From assembly GCF_000499205.1 (NCBI RefSeq), contig NZ_AWUK01000026.1:124001-188000 (forward strand): a stretch of DNA of 64,000 nucleotides. Direction: 5' to 3'. Each line of letters begins with the position of its first letter. Position 1 is the stretch's first letter. Shown piece after piece: positions 42,520 to 52,007 of this stretch. This stretch comes from Paenibacillus sp. MAEPY2. GTDB lineage: Bacteria > Bacillota > Bacilli > Paenibacillales > Paenibacillaceae. A model generated the notes under the pieces. The model was given only the letters and a program-made list of their open reading frames with translations. It did no database searches and had not been told where the DNA came from. The translations under genes were made by a program, and so were the position numbers.

Positions 42520-43503
42520 TTACCATAAACTCGTCTCAGACGTCTTGCGCGCAATCCGATTGACTAGTAAAAGCAACACCAGATTAATGATTGAATTAAA
42601 GAGTCCGATAGCAGCTGTATAGCTGTATTCTCCCTTTAAGATCCCTGTCGTATAGACAAACGTTGAAATGACATCACTCGATTCCAGATTAAGATTGTTT
42701 TGCATCAGCAAAATTTTCTCAAACCCCACGTTCATGAAGTGACCAATATCCAAAATGAGCAAAATGATAACAACTGGAGCAATACCGGGCAGCGATATAT
42801 GCCAAATACGCCGCAGCCTTGACGCTCCATCCATCTTGGCTGCTTCATACAGATGCGGGTTCACACCGCTCAAGGCTGCAATATAGATAATGGATTGCCA
42901 TCCCATGTTCTGCCATATATTCGAGCTGATAAAAATGGTCTTGAACCAACCCGCTTCCTCTAGAAAACGGATCGGTGTACCTCCGAATGCCTCAATCAGC
43001 AGATTGACCGGACCCGTATGGGGCGAGAGAAACACATTCAATATGCCAACGATAACAACCACTGAAATAAAGTGGGGAATGTACGTAATATTCTGCAGCC
43101 ACTTGCTGAAGGTTTTATTGCGAATTTCATTGATAATCAGTGCCAGCAGGATCGGAATCGGAAAGGCAATCAATAAGGAGAACAGGTTAATGGACAGTGT
43201 ATTCCATAGTAGTCTCCAGAAATAATATGAATTGAAAAATCGTTCGAAGTGACCGAAGCCTTCCCAGCTGCTGCCCAGAATTCCTCTGGCCGGATTGAAA
43301 TTTTTGAACGCAATTTGCAGTCCATACAACGGAGCATAGTGAAATACCACATACCAAGTGACTGGAAGAAGCAGCATAAGGTATAGATCCAATCTTTTGC
43401 CCATTTGCCTTAAGAGGCCTGAACTCTTTTTTGAATGACTTCGTGGCATCGTAATCGTTGTATCCGTTTTGGCGCTTTTCATGGGCATCTGCTCCTCATC
43501 CAT
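42520..43503 (-). CDS. LplB-type sugar ABC transporter permease
   Basis: The protein has 327 residues. A cytoplasmic N-terminus of about 40 residues precedes LYLMLLLPVTWYVVFHYAPL and YGLQIAFKNFNPARGILGS, the LplB/YteP signature. The EAA loop is NPHLYEAAKMDGASRLRRI. It lies 12 bases downstream of the binding-protein gene, within one operon. No ATPase is encoded nearby. Confidence 0.93.
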   Translation of the reverse strand: MDEEQMPMKSAKTDTTITMPRSHSKKSSGLLRQMGKRLDLYLMLLLPVTWYVVFHYAPLYGLQIAFKNFNPARGILGSSWEGFGHFERFFNSYYFWRLLWNTLSINLFSLLIAFPIPILLALIINEIRNKTFSKWLQNITYIPHFISVVVIVGILNVFLSPHTGPVNLLIEAFGGTPIRFLEEAGWFKTIFISSNIWQNMGWQSIIYIAALSGVNPHLYEAAKMDGASRLRRIWHISLPGIAPVVIILLILDIGHFMNVGFEKILLMQNNLNLESSDVISTFVYTTGILKGEYSYTAAIGLFNSIINLVLLLLVNRIARKTSETSLW

Positions 43504-43515
43504 GATGTTTCAGCA

Positions 43516-45084
43516 TTACTTCTGCATCTTGTCATAAGCATCCTGATATATCTTCTCCAGCTCCTCGATTCTCATCTTTTTGAGCGTAGACTGGAATTGC
43601 TCCCATTTGTCAAAGCCAAGCGCACCTACGATAAATTTTGTACTTTGTTCTTCGTAATATTTGTCGATATCATTTCGCAAAATATTGACTTCCTGGGCGG
43701 TTTGCTCATCAAACATTGGAGCCGCATAGCGGACTTTTGGCATGAACGGATCAAGCTTTTGCTGTGCCTCCTGCACTTGCGGTGGATTAATAAAAGAGGC
43801 AACCTGTTCGCTGATGAGATGTGGTGCGCCTCCTCCTGCGTAAGGCGTGATTTTGGCCTGATTGCTGATATCCTTCAAGAAGTCCTCTGTATAGTAGGGA
43901 ATACCATCCTTTATCTCGTAATGCTCGCCTTCTCTTCCAAATCTCAACAGCGTAGAACCCTCATCACTGTAGAAATAATCAATCCAACGCATCGTGACTT
44001 CAGGATATGGATTGACGGATGTGATCGCAAAGGCTCCAAAATCTCTGGCAATGGGCAAAGCCTGGCTCTGCAATCGATCACCTTGCGGACCTTCCAGTGG
44101 GGCGATACCCGTATATTGGTCTTTGATCGACAAAAAGTTATTGTTTGTCTGGTCAAAGAAAAAGCCTGTATTTCCCGATCCCTGCTTGGCCAGATACTGT
44201 GCTTCCGTGTGTGTGAATATTTCCTGATCCAGAAGCTTCTCCTTATACAGCTTGTTTAAATACATCAGCATTTCTTTATTTTGGTCACTGCCCATCCAGA
44301 TGCTTACTTTGTCATTTTCAATATTAATGTTATATCCAAGCTGTGAATCCAAACCGAAGGATCCGCTCATCGCGCTCACAACAGATAAACCTACACGGGC
44401 TGTCATCGGTAGTTCATCCGGTTTACCGTTCCCATTCGGGTCGCCATCACGGAAAGCAAGCAGAACGTTGTACAGTTCTTCGGTCGTCTCCGGCACTTCC
44501 AGATTCAGCTTGTCAAGCCACATCTGATTGATCCATTTCTTATCCGTCCGGGCCGCACTCAGCGTAACAATCCCCGGAATCGTATAAATGTGACCTTCCG
44601 GTGTAGTGATGCCTGCGCGAATCTCGGGGTATTCCTCCATTAATTTCTTCAAATTCGGAGCGTACTCATCGATAAGTCCTTCCAACGAAATTAACTGGCC
44701 TGCCGAACCGTAGCGAATGGCTTCTAGCGGGGAAAGACCTGAACGGAACAAGGCATCAGGTAGCTCATTTGATGCAAACAGCAGATTTTTTTTCTCTTGA
44801 AAACCATCTGTCTGCGCTTCAATGAATTCCACTTTCACATTGCTCAATTTCTCGTAATCCTGGAAAACCGGCATCTCCTTGAAAGGGCCATTTACGGGTG
44901 CAATTCGGGTAAACATCTTGAGGTTTACCGGTTGGTCCACAATTGGAAACCCGGTCGTATGAACGTCGTTTTTCGATACCTCTGATGCAGATTCGTTAGC
45001 GGTTCCACCGGAACTGCATCCAGCCAGCATCAAACTGGAAGCGATCATTGTCATAATCACATTTCTTCCCCAGCGTTTACGCAT
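43516..45084 (-). CDS. LplA-type oligosaccharide-binding lipoprotein
   Basis: This binding protein has 522 residues, with the signal peptide NVIMTMIASSLMLAGC and the lipobox LAGC. It has the long LplA fold (AQTDGFQEKKNLLFASNELP; DALFRSGLSPLEAI). The large size indicates oligosaccharide rather than monosaccharide binding. It starts the transporter-GH51 operon, behind a promoter TTGCCT-N16-TATAAT and a cre box. The kinase, regulator and AraC genes upstream on the same strand are the probable control genes. Confidence 0.93.
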   Translation of the reverse strand: MRKRWGRNVIMTMIASSLMLAGCSSGGTANESASEVSKNDVHTTGFPIVDQPVNLKMFTRIAPVNGPFKEMPVFQDYEKLSNVKVEFIEAQTDGFQEKKNLLFASNELPDALFRSGLSPLEAIRYGSAGQLISLEGLIDEYAPNLKKLMEEYPEIRAGITTPEGHIYTIPGIVTLSAARTDKKWINQMWLDKLNLEVPETTEELYNVLLAFRDGDPNGNGKPDELPMTARVGLSVVSAMSGSFGLDSQLGYNINIENDKVSIWMGSDQNKEMLMYLNKLYKEKLLDQEIFTHTEAQYLAKQGSGNTGFFFDQTNNNFLSIKDQYTGIAPLEGPQGDRLQSQALPIARDFGAFAITSVNPYPEVTMRWIDYFYSDEGSTLLRFGREGEHYEIKDGIPYYTEDFLKDISNQAKITPYAGGGAPHLISEQVASFINPPQVQEAQQKLDPFMPKVRYAAPMFDEQTAQEVNILRNDIDKYYEEQSTKFIVGALGFDKWEQFQSTLKKMRIEELEKIYQDAYDKMQK

Positions 45085-45121
45085 AAGTTGTGCCCCCCAA
45101 TTCTTATCACCAAATGTAAAT

Positions 45122-45135
45122 TGTAAGCGTTTGCT
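45122..45135. promoter_or_regulatory. cre box of the GH51/transporter operon
   Basis: TGTAAGCGTTTGCT matches the CcpA consensus at all fixed positions but the last. It lies 14 bases downstream of the -10 box on the minus strand, a roadblock position. The 16-mer containing it is identical, in inverse orientation, to that upstream of the gene starting at 7700. Confidence 0.7.
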
Positions 45136-45149
45136 ATTGGTGTGTGCTC

Positions 45150-45177
45150 ATTATAATTCACTAGGCATGGAAGGCAA
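45150..45177 (-). promoter_or_regulatory. Promoter of the GH51/transporter operon
   Basis: On the minus strand TTGCCT (45172-45177), 16 bases, and a perfect -10 TATAAT (45150-45155), about 65 bases before the binding-protein start codon. Confidence 0.6.
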
Positions 45178-45209
45178 TTACAATAATATGACCCTTTACT
45201 CCACATATT

Positions 45210-46943
45210 TTACAAGTTTTGAGTTTTGCTCTGATCGGCATCGTTCCCCGTAAGTATGTCAGGATGCTTTATATCGTTCTTTCTTTTTCCCGGATTGCTC
45301 ATATACGCTTGCGGTGTCAAACCCGTTATTTCTTTGAACACTTTGAAAAAATAGTTGTGCGTCGTAAAACCCACTTGCATGCTTATTTCTTTAATTGAAT
45401 ATTGACCGCTGTCCAGCAGCTTGCACCCTTCATCAATCCGAACACGATTCAGATATTCCGAAAAAGTCCGCTGCGTCTCCTCCTTGAATATTCTGCTTAA
45501 GTAGGAGGCATTCAGCCCAATGACATTTGCAGCAAGCTCTAATGTGACATAACCTGGATACTTCTCCAGGATGATATGAATGGCCTGCGTGACATGCCGA
45601 GAATAGGCCCCCACCACACGATGCTGATTCAGCAAATGAAACAGGCTGGAGAAGAAGGATTGCAGGCCATGCTCCAGCTCTCTTATGTTTTTCATTCGAC
45701 CAAGCTCGCTTCTTGAAGGCAGCTTAGCTACCGCTGGATCTGTGGAAGGCAAGCAGCTCTTCCATGCTTTATCACCCATTTGCATGAGCTCGCTGACTAT
45801 CATCTGAACCGTATGTGAGTGGATAGGCAGGTGGTCTATCGAAGCAAAAATAGAGGAAATCAATTGGTGAACGCCTTGCTTGTCAAACCTTTCTATGGAT
45901 AACAGCAGCTGCTTGTGCTCCTCAATGGTCAGTGAAACACGCTGGCGTTGATGGAATTCATCTGAACGCTTGTCCGATGAATGTTTGTCCGAACATGGGC
46001 TTTCTTCGGGAATGATAGGACTACTGAACGTTTTCGAGGAAGATCCGTCAAGTGTGCTTTCGGCTGAGCAGTAGCTGGATGCCAACTGGGACAGACTGGT
46101 GCATACATGTCCCACAGCGGTTACACATTGCAGATTCAGGAACAGTTCCAATGCATGCTGAATCTTCCGCAGTTGTCCATCTACCTCACGCTGTATGATG
46201 TGCTCGCTTCTTTCCTTGAAAGAAAACACGATAACAAATCGCCCTTCCTCTACGTACACCGCTGTCCGTTCATGGATATCACCCAGGCTCTGCTGCATCA
46301 TATCGACGACCTGATGAATCAGACCATTGGTCTGCACGTCACTGTATGACTCTGTCAGCAGCAGGAACGGAACAATCTGTAAAGCTGCTGCTGCATATCT
46401 GGACGCATGCGGATACAGATTGTATTTCCGGGGAAAATCCTCAAACCCATACGTTGCTTTCGTCTGTCTTTTGAGCAAATACAGCAAATAATCCCGCATA
46501 ACTTCGGAATTCCCTTTCTCTGCTTCTGCCTTCTCAGCGACGTGTTTCTCACGCAACCGATCTGCCTGCTGCAATTCCGATACGGCTTTATTCAAAATGT
46601 GGAGCAGCGTTGAATCGTCCAACCGATGCTTGAGCAAATAATCGATGGAGCCATTGTTCAGGCAGTCCCGCACGTAGTCATAATCATCATAACTGCTAAG
46701 CATAATGGTCTTTATCCACGGAAAACGTTCCTTAATGGTCCGATTGAGCTCTACACCATTCATTTCAGGCATATCTACATCAATAATCACAATATGCGGT
46801 GGCGACTGCTCAATCATCGTTAAAGCAATTAACCCATTATGCGCCTGACCGCATAATTCGAATCCATAGTTTGCCCAGTCCAATAACGTCCATAGATTAT
46901 GGCGTACCAACGGTTCATCATCGACGAGTAGTACCTGAAACAT
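45210..46943 (-). CDS. YesN-type response regulator, REC plus AraC HTH
   Basis: This full-length response regulator has 577 residues. The receiver domain is MFQVLLVDDEPLVR with the phospho-Asp in IVIIDVDMPEMNG. A long middle region of about 350 residues follows. The C-terminal AraC HTH pair is YVTLELAANVIGLNASYLSR and ISMQVGFTTHNYFFKVFKEI. It lies 3 bases after the kinase gene. It should activate the binding-protein/transporter/GH51 operon that follows at 45084. Confidence 0.93.
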   Translation of the reverse strand: MFQVLLVDDEPLVRHNLWTLLDWANYGFELCGQAHNGLIALTMIEQSPPHIVIIDVDMPEMNGVELNRTIKERFPWIKTIMLSSYDDYDYVRDCLNNGSIDYLLKHRLDDSTLLHILNKAVSELQQADRLREKHVAEKAEAEKGNSEVMRDYLLYLLKRQTKATYGFEDFPRKYNLYPHASRYAAAALQIVPFLLLTESYSDVQTNGLIHQVVDMMQQSLGDIHERTAVYVEEGRFVIVFSFKERSEHIIQREVDGQLRKIQHALELFLNLQCVTAVGHVCTSLSQLASSYCSAESTLDGSSSKTFSSPIIPEESPCSDKHSSDKRSDEFHQRQRVSLTIEEHKQLLLSIERFDKQGVHQLISSIFASIDHLPIHSHTVQMIVSELMQMGDKAWKSCLPSTDPAVAKLPSRSELGRMKNIRELEHGLQSFFSSLFHLLNQHRVVGAYSRHVTQAIHIILEKYPGYVTLELAANVIGLNASYLSRIFKEETQRTFSEYLNRVRIDEGCKLLDSGQYSIKEISMQVGFTTHNYFFKVFKEITGLTPQAYMSNPGKRKNDIKHPDILTGNDADQSKTQNL

Positions 46944-46946
46944 GGC

Positions 46947-48746
46947 TTATGTCACCTCTCGTTTGGTATTTTCCATACGTTTCTCGAGTTTGGGCAGCCG
47001 AATCTCGGCTTTGGTGTAAAACCCCGGTTCACTGCACAAATGGACGCCATAGGAGTCGCCATACATGCGAACAATTCGTTCGTGTACATTACGTACACCC
47101 ATTCCACTAAAACGTGATGTTTCGCCTGTTGTGCCCGTACCTTCCAGTAAATTCTTCTGTTGCTCCTCCGTGATCCCCTTGCCGTTGTCCACCACATCAA
47201 TATGGAGATGGCTTGCATCCTCATACACCCGTATCAACACGAATCCATCCTGTTCGAGTGGTCCAATACCATGAATAATTGCGTTTTCAACTAGAGGCTG
47301 CAGCATCAACTTCAAGACCCGGCAATCCAGCAATGCGTCATCCTCAATCTCGGTAATCAGTCGAATCGGCTTCATATATCTGTACTTCATGATGGAGACA
47401 TAGTGCTCAACATATGCTAATTCCTCCCGTAGTGTAAGAAATTCGCTTGAATTTCCGAGGACACTCCGCATGAGCTCAATCAACGATCCCGACACCTCTT
47501 CAATGTTCGGCACTCCGTTCAATCTGGCCAAATACTTGATTGTATTGAGCGAGTTGTACAAAAAATGTGGATGGATTTGTGCTTGAAGCGCGGTCAGTTC
47601 AGCTTCCCGCTTTTCTTTCTCGCTGAGGCGGATTCCTTCGAGCAGTCTTTTCAATTCTTCCATCATACTGATAAAGACAAGATACAGTTGCCCTGTCTCG
47701 TCTTCGCTTTTAATCTCTTTTTTGGGTAGCGTAAAATTGCCATCCTTCACAAACATCATCAGCGATTTTAGTTTTCGAATATTCAGGGTAATTCGGGAAG
47801 AGACTTGTAGTGAAACGATCAGCACAACGACAAATACGATAATGGACACCTCTGCCAGCAGTTTGCGCAGCCTTACAGATTCGGTCAGAAGAGAATCTAT
47901 TGGAGTTAAAGCTATAGTGCTCCACCCAGTATAGTCGGATTGACGACAAAGAACGATGTATTCTTTTCCATCCATATATTTCCTGACCGCGTCACCATTC
48001 CTTCCGAATTGCTGATTAATGTCCTTAATTTCCTCGTATGAAGGAGCAAGAGATGCGGTAGCTCGGGTTTCATAGACGAAGCGATTTTCCTTGTCCAGTA
48101 CATAGATCATGCTATCTGTAGTCGGCCTCACGTCATATGTTTTCTGGATAAATTCATAATTCACGTCAACCATAACAACCCCAATGGGTGCACGGTCGTA
48201 ACGAATCTCCCGACCAATGGTGACAGCATCTGACACCCCTGTCTGTTTGAAATATGCGTGCCTTGATCCATTCTGCAGCATATAGTCCATCACTGGCGTT
48301 CCCAAGATCGTTCTGTCCAGCCAAGGCCCACCCGAGAAATACACCTTCCCGTTCAGGCCCACAACGGCGATCCGTGAAATGTAAGCCTTATAATCAATCA
48401 GGGACGATAGAAATTCATCCATCCGCTTCTGCTCCTGGAACCACTCATAACTGATCTCCTCATTCGGACTAAGCAAAGTGTCAATGACCGTGTTTTTGTT
48501 AGTCACCACGACGGTATTCAGACGATCAATCTCTTCCAGCATCATGTTCAATGATTCATCCGCCTGCCTTAGGCTGTCCGAAACTGACGTGATGGCATTT
48601 TGCATGATCGTCTCACGCATGCTCATATAAACAATGACCGTAATTGAAACGATGGATACAAGCGTAACGACAATAAAAGCGATAAAAATTTTCCCCTGAA
48701 TGCTGCGTTTCGGTGAAATCCATCTCTGCATTGTAGAGAGCTTCAT
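46947..48746 (-). CDS. YesM-type sensor histidine kinase
   Basis: This membrane kinase has about 599 residues. The first helix is FIAFIVVTLVSIVSITVIVY and a dCache-like extracellular sensor follows to about residue 290. Then come a second helix (VSIIVFVVVLIVSLQVS), HAMP, and the His box IHPHFLYNSLNTIKYLARL. The ATPase motifs are LVENAIIHG, DNGKGI and GMGVRNVHER. I use the ATG at 48746 with GGAG upstream rather than a TTG seven codons earlier. It forms a pair with the downstream regulator; the ligand is probably the oligosaccharide of this locus. Confidence 0.92.
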   Translation of the reverse strand: MKLSTMQRWISPKRSIQGKIFIAFIVVTLVSIVSITVIVYMSMRETIMQNAITSVSDSLRQADESLNMMLEEIDRLNTVVVTNKNTVIDTLLSPNEEISYEWFQEQKRMDEFLSSLIDYKAYISRIAVVGLNGKVYFSGGPWLDRTILGTPVMDYMLQNGSRHAYFKQTGVSDAVTIGREIRYDRAPIGVVMVDVNYEFIQKTYDVRPTTDSMIYVLDKENRFVYETRATASLAPSYEEIKDINQQFGRNGDAVRKYMDGKEYIVLCRQSDYTGWSTIALTPIDSLLTESVRLRKLLAEVSIIVFVVVLIVSLQVSSRITLNIRKLKSLMMFVKDGNFTLPKKEIKSEDETGQLYLVFISMMEELKRLLEGIRLSEKEKREAELTALQAQIHPHFLYNSLNTIKYLARLNGVPNIEEVSGSLIELMRSVLGNSSEFLTLREELAYVEHYVSIMKYRYMKPIRLITEIEDDALLDCRVLKLMLQPLVENAIIHGIGPLEQDGFVLIRVYEDASHLHIDVVDNGKGITEEQQKNLLEGTGTTGETSRFSGMGVRNVHERIVRMYGDSYGVHLCSEPGFYTKAEIRLPKLEKRMENTKREVT

Positions 48747-48821
48747 TGTGGGAGTCTCCTTTTTCAAAATCCAATCAAAAAAAGTAAGCGTTCTCCAAAC
48801 TGGACAGCAGTATGTTCAGGA

Positions 48822-49676
48822 TCAGCTTGAGGTTCTCCGCATCATGATTGGAGGAACTTTATAATAGATTTTGAATGCTCTTGTAAATGAATATAAATTC
48901 GGGTAACCCAGCGACAAAGCAATCTCCGTAATGGTTGCATCGGTATCTTTTAGAAGCTGTTTGGCCTTATCCATTCTTATTCGCTGCATGAATTTTAACG
49001 GAGGCAGACCGACCTGACTGGTGAACATGTTGGAGAAGTACGAACGATGCACCCCCGCAAAGTCGGCGACCTGCTGCACGGAAATGCCCTCTGTTGCATG
49101 CAATTCCATGTAATCCATGCATTCATGAATCCAACTCGCCAGTTCCGTAGGCTGTGTATAGTTGGTGTCGGGAACAATACTAGCCAACAATCCGTATACC
49201 AACCCGTGCAACTCCAGTGATACTGCAGGCTTCCACCGTTCCACACATGCCAATGCATGAATCAGACGATCAGACGTTTCTTGGACCCGAGAAGTAAACA
49301 TCTGTTTGCCGAACGGGCTTTCCGGAGTTAAGCCAGCCAGCTCCAATAATGGTTTGACTTTAGCCCCATCCAATGCCAGCCAGTTCATTTGCAGCGAAGA
49401 TTCCGAGGGAAGCATGTGATAGTAATAGGTTCTGCCGGGAAACAGACAAAACAGATCATTTTTCTGCAGGTCCACTCGCTTGCCATCAAACTCAAACCTG
49501 ACCATGCCTTCATGCACAAAATGAAGACTGTAACACTCAATACGCTTGGGACCAACCCGGTAATTGGATTTGGCTACACTTCGTCCTGCCCGGACTGGCC
49601 AAATGTGCTCCTCTTTATCCAAATAACCCGGCTTATAGTAGATGAATTCTGCATACTCGTACTCATATTCCTGCAT
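48822..49676 (-). CDS. AraC-family regulator with cupin domain
   Basis: This transcription factor has about 284 residues. The N-terminal cupin domain includes YSLHFVHEGMVRFEFDGKRV and CLFPGRTYYYHML. The C-terminal HTH pair includes VQQVADFAGVHRSYFSNMF and ITEIALSLGYPNLYSFTRAF. I use the ATG at 49676 after AAGGAGGGG. The gene lies between the kinase gene and a divergent sulfatase gene, so it may control both the sulfatase side and the GH51 side in response to a shared sugar. Confidence 0.9.
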   Translation of the reverse strand: MQEYEYEYAEFIYYKPGYLDKEEHIWPVRAGRSVAKSNYRVGPKRIECYSLHFVHEGMVRFEFDGKRVDLQKNDLFCLFPGRTYYYHMLPSESSLQMNWLALDGAKVKPLLELAGLTPESPFGKQMFTSRVQETSDRLIHALACVERWKPAVSLELHGLVYGLLASIVPDTNYTQPTELASWIHECMDYMELHATEGISVQQVADFAGVHRSYFSNMFTSQVGLPPLKFMQRIRMDKAKQLLKDTDATITEIALSLGYPNLYSFTRAFKIYYKVPPIMMRRTSS

Positions 49677-49798
49677 TTTGGCGAGTCCCCTCCTTCTCTT
49701 TTTTGTTTGATAATAACAAAATGACAACAAAAATATAACACCGGGCTATTTTTATAACTCGTTTTTTTCAATATCATCATCCTAGGAGGCGATTTCAT

Positions 49799-51337
49799 TT
49801 GTCGAGAACACCTAACATTTTGCTAATCACCAGCGACCAGCAGCACTGGAACACGATTGGAGCTTTTCAGTCTGAAATTTCCACACCCAATCTGGATCGG
49901 CTCGCCCGGCAAGGAACAACGTTCGAGCGGGCATATTGCCCGAACCCTACCTGCACTCCTAGCCGTGCTTCCATCATTACGGGCATGTATCCCAGTCAGC
50001 ACGGGGCCTGGACGTTGGGCACAAAATTGCTTGAAGACCGTCATACCGTCGGGGAAAGTTTCAGTGAAGCAGGCTACCGCACCGCACTGGTGGGTAAAGC
50101 ACATTTTCAGCCTTTAAAATCCACAGAAGTCTACCCGTCGGTAGAAGCGTATCCCATCCTGCAGGATTTGGAGTACTGGAGACATTTCCATGGACCATTT
50201 TACGGTTTTGACCACGTTGAGCTGACCCGTAATCATACGAATGAAGCGCATATCGGTCAGCATTACGCGCTGTGGCTGGAAGAACAGGGATGTACCAACT
50301 GGAGGGATTACTTCCTTCCCCCAACAGGAACGATGGATCCTTCCGTAACGTATACGTGGCCCATTCCTGAGAAATATCACTACAACACCTGGATCGCCGA
50401 GCGAACCAATTCCCTGTTGCAGCAATATACCGATGCCGATGATCCCTTCTTTCTGTGGGCCAGCTTCTTCGACCCGCATCCGGAATATCTCGTACCGGAA
50501 CCGTGGGATTCGATGTATGACCCGGATGATCTTACGATCCCCTCCATAACACCCGGGGAGCATGATCGTAATCCGCCCCATTTTCAATTGACCCAAGAAG
50601 AAAATCCGAATTTTGAAGATTGGGTTGAAACCGGCTTCGGCATTCACGGCTACCGTTCGCATCATTATTATGAATATGGCGACAAGTCCCGCTTAACAGA
50701 GTATGACAAGAAAAAATTGGTCGGCGTGTATTACGGGATGATCAGCATGATGGATAAATATATTGGCCAAATTCTCGATAAGCTGGATGAGTTGGGCATT
50801 GCAGATGAGACTATCGTCGTTTTCACAACCGATCACGGTCATTTCTTCGGGCAGCATGGTCTTCAGGCCAAGGGCGGATTCCATTACGAGGATCTCATCA
50901 AAATCCCATTTATCGTAAGATATCCAGGTGAGGTGCCTGCTGCGAGAAAATCAAATGCCATACAATCGCTGGTGGATCTGGCTCCCACCTTTCTGTCCCT
51001 GTGCAACATTGCAATTCCCCACGCCATGACGGGATTGGATCAAAAGAACGTGTGGCTTGGCATCGGGGAAGCCGTTCGGAATCACGCTCTCTGTGAATTT
51101 CGACACGAGCCCACGACGATTCATCAAAAAACATATATTGAAGAGCGTTACAAGATCACCGTTTATTACAATCAAACCTATGGTGAACTTTTCGATCTTG
51201 AAAAGGACCCCGATGAACGATTCAACCTATGGAATGAACCAGAATACACCCATCTCAAGACAGAGCTGCTGCTCAAATATATCTGGGCTGAGCTTGGCAA
51301 AGAGTCCATGCCGATGCCTCGAATTCATCATGCCTGA
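49799..51337 (+). CDS. Type I sulfatase, cytoplasmic
   Basis: This sulfate-ester hydrolase has 512 residues. The formylglycine-site motif is CTPSR at residues 52-56, so it is a Cys-type sulfatase that needs maturation by FGE or anSME; neither gene is in the window. The metal ligands are seen in ITSDQQHW near residue 13 and TTDHGHFFGQHG. No signal peptide is present, so it acts on imported sulfated sugars. Translation starts at a TTG with TAGGAGG upstream. It is divergent from the AraC gene and overlaps the first chromate-family transporter gene. Confidence 0.92.
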   Translation: MSRTPNILLITSDQQHWNTIGAFQSEISTPNLDRLARQGTTFERAYCPNPTCTPSRASIITGMYPSQHGAWTLGTKLLEDRHTVGESFSEAGYRTALVGKAHFQPLKSTEVYPSVEAYPILQDLEYWRHFHGPFYGFDHVELTRNHTNEAHIGQHYALWLEEQGCTNWRDYFLPPTGTMDPSVTYTWPIPEKYHYNTWIAERTNSLLQQYTDADDPFFLWASFFDPHPEYLVPEPWDSMYDPDDLTIPSITPGEHDRNPPHFQLTQEENPNFEDWVETGFGIHGYRSHHYYEYGDKSRLTEYDKKKLVGVYYGMISMMDKYIGQILDKLDELGIADETIVVFTTDHGHFFGQHGLQAKGGFHYEDLIKIPFIVRYPGEVPAARKSNAIQSLVDLAPTFLSLCNIAIPHAMTGLDQKNVWLGIGEAVRNHALCEFRHEPTTIHQKTYIEERYKITVYYNQTYGELFDLEKDPDERFNLWNEPEYTHLKTELLLKYIWAELGKESMPMPRIHHA

Positions 51338-51983
51338 TGGAAAGGATGAGGGTAGCATCAAAAACCTGAAAGAACAATGTATGGTACTGGTACAGCTTTT
51401 TTGGATATTCTTCCGCATCGGTCCTTCCACATTTGGAGGCGGATATGCAATGCTGCCCATTATTGAACGTGAAGTGGTGAACAAGAAAAAATGGATGCAA
51501 GAGGACGAGATCGGTGAGCTTATATCGCTTGCCGGCTCGGCTCCTGGAGGTGTTGGCGTAAATGCCGCTGCGATGATCGGACATCGCCAGGCAGGCATCG
51601 CGGGAGCTGTTTCGGCCGTCATCGGCGTGACATGTCCCACGTTTATAATTGTGATTCTGATTAGCGTGTTCGCCATCATATTTCGTAACCAACCCAAAGT
51701 TGACGCCGCTTTAAAAGGAATGAACGGTGGCATTATTGCCCTAATCAGTATGGCAGCTTATCGGACGGCCAGGTATTCCATCTTAGATACAACAACAACG
51801 ATAGCTGCCATTGTGACCGTAGCTGTGCTGTTGTTTGCAGGTATCCATCCCCTCTATCTTATTGTTTCGGGATTGATAAGCGGTATGGCTGTAATTCGGA
51901 TCAAAAAGCGGTTAGGGCTGCAAGTGAAAATGGAAAAAGAATCCGTAACAGGAAGCTACCCGGAACTGGAATATTACATTTAA
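51330..51983 (+). CDS. CHR-family half-size transporter, first subunit
   Basis: This membrane protein of about 217 residues carries the CHR signature FFRIGPSTFGGGYAMLPIIE and APGGVGVNAAAMIGHRQAG, with five or six helices. The ATG at 51330 overlaps the sulfatase stop by 8 bases, and no strong ribosome site precedes it, so translation is probably coupled to the sulfatase. Half-size CHR proteins work as pairs with opposite topology. The family exports chromate, a sulfate analogue. Beside a cytoplasmic sulfatase, sulfate export is a reasonable guess. Confidence 0.85.
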   Translation: MPDGKDEGSIKNLKEQCMVLVQLFWIFFRIGPSTFGGGYAMLPIIEREVVNKKKWMQEDEIGELISLAGSAPGGVGVNAAAMIGHRQAGIAGAVSAVIGVTCPTFIIVILISVFAIIFRNQPKVDAALKGMNGGIIALISMAAYRTARYSILDTTTTIAAIVTVAVLLFAGIHPLYLIVSGLISGMAVIRIKKRLGLQVKMEKESVTGSYPELEYYI

Positions 51984-52007
51984 GAAAGACGAATCGGAGC
52001 GATCGAC

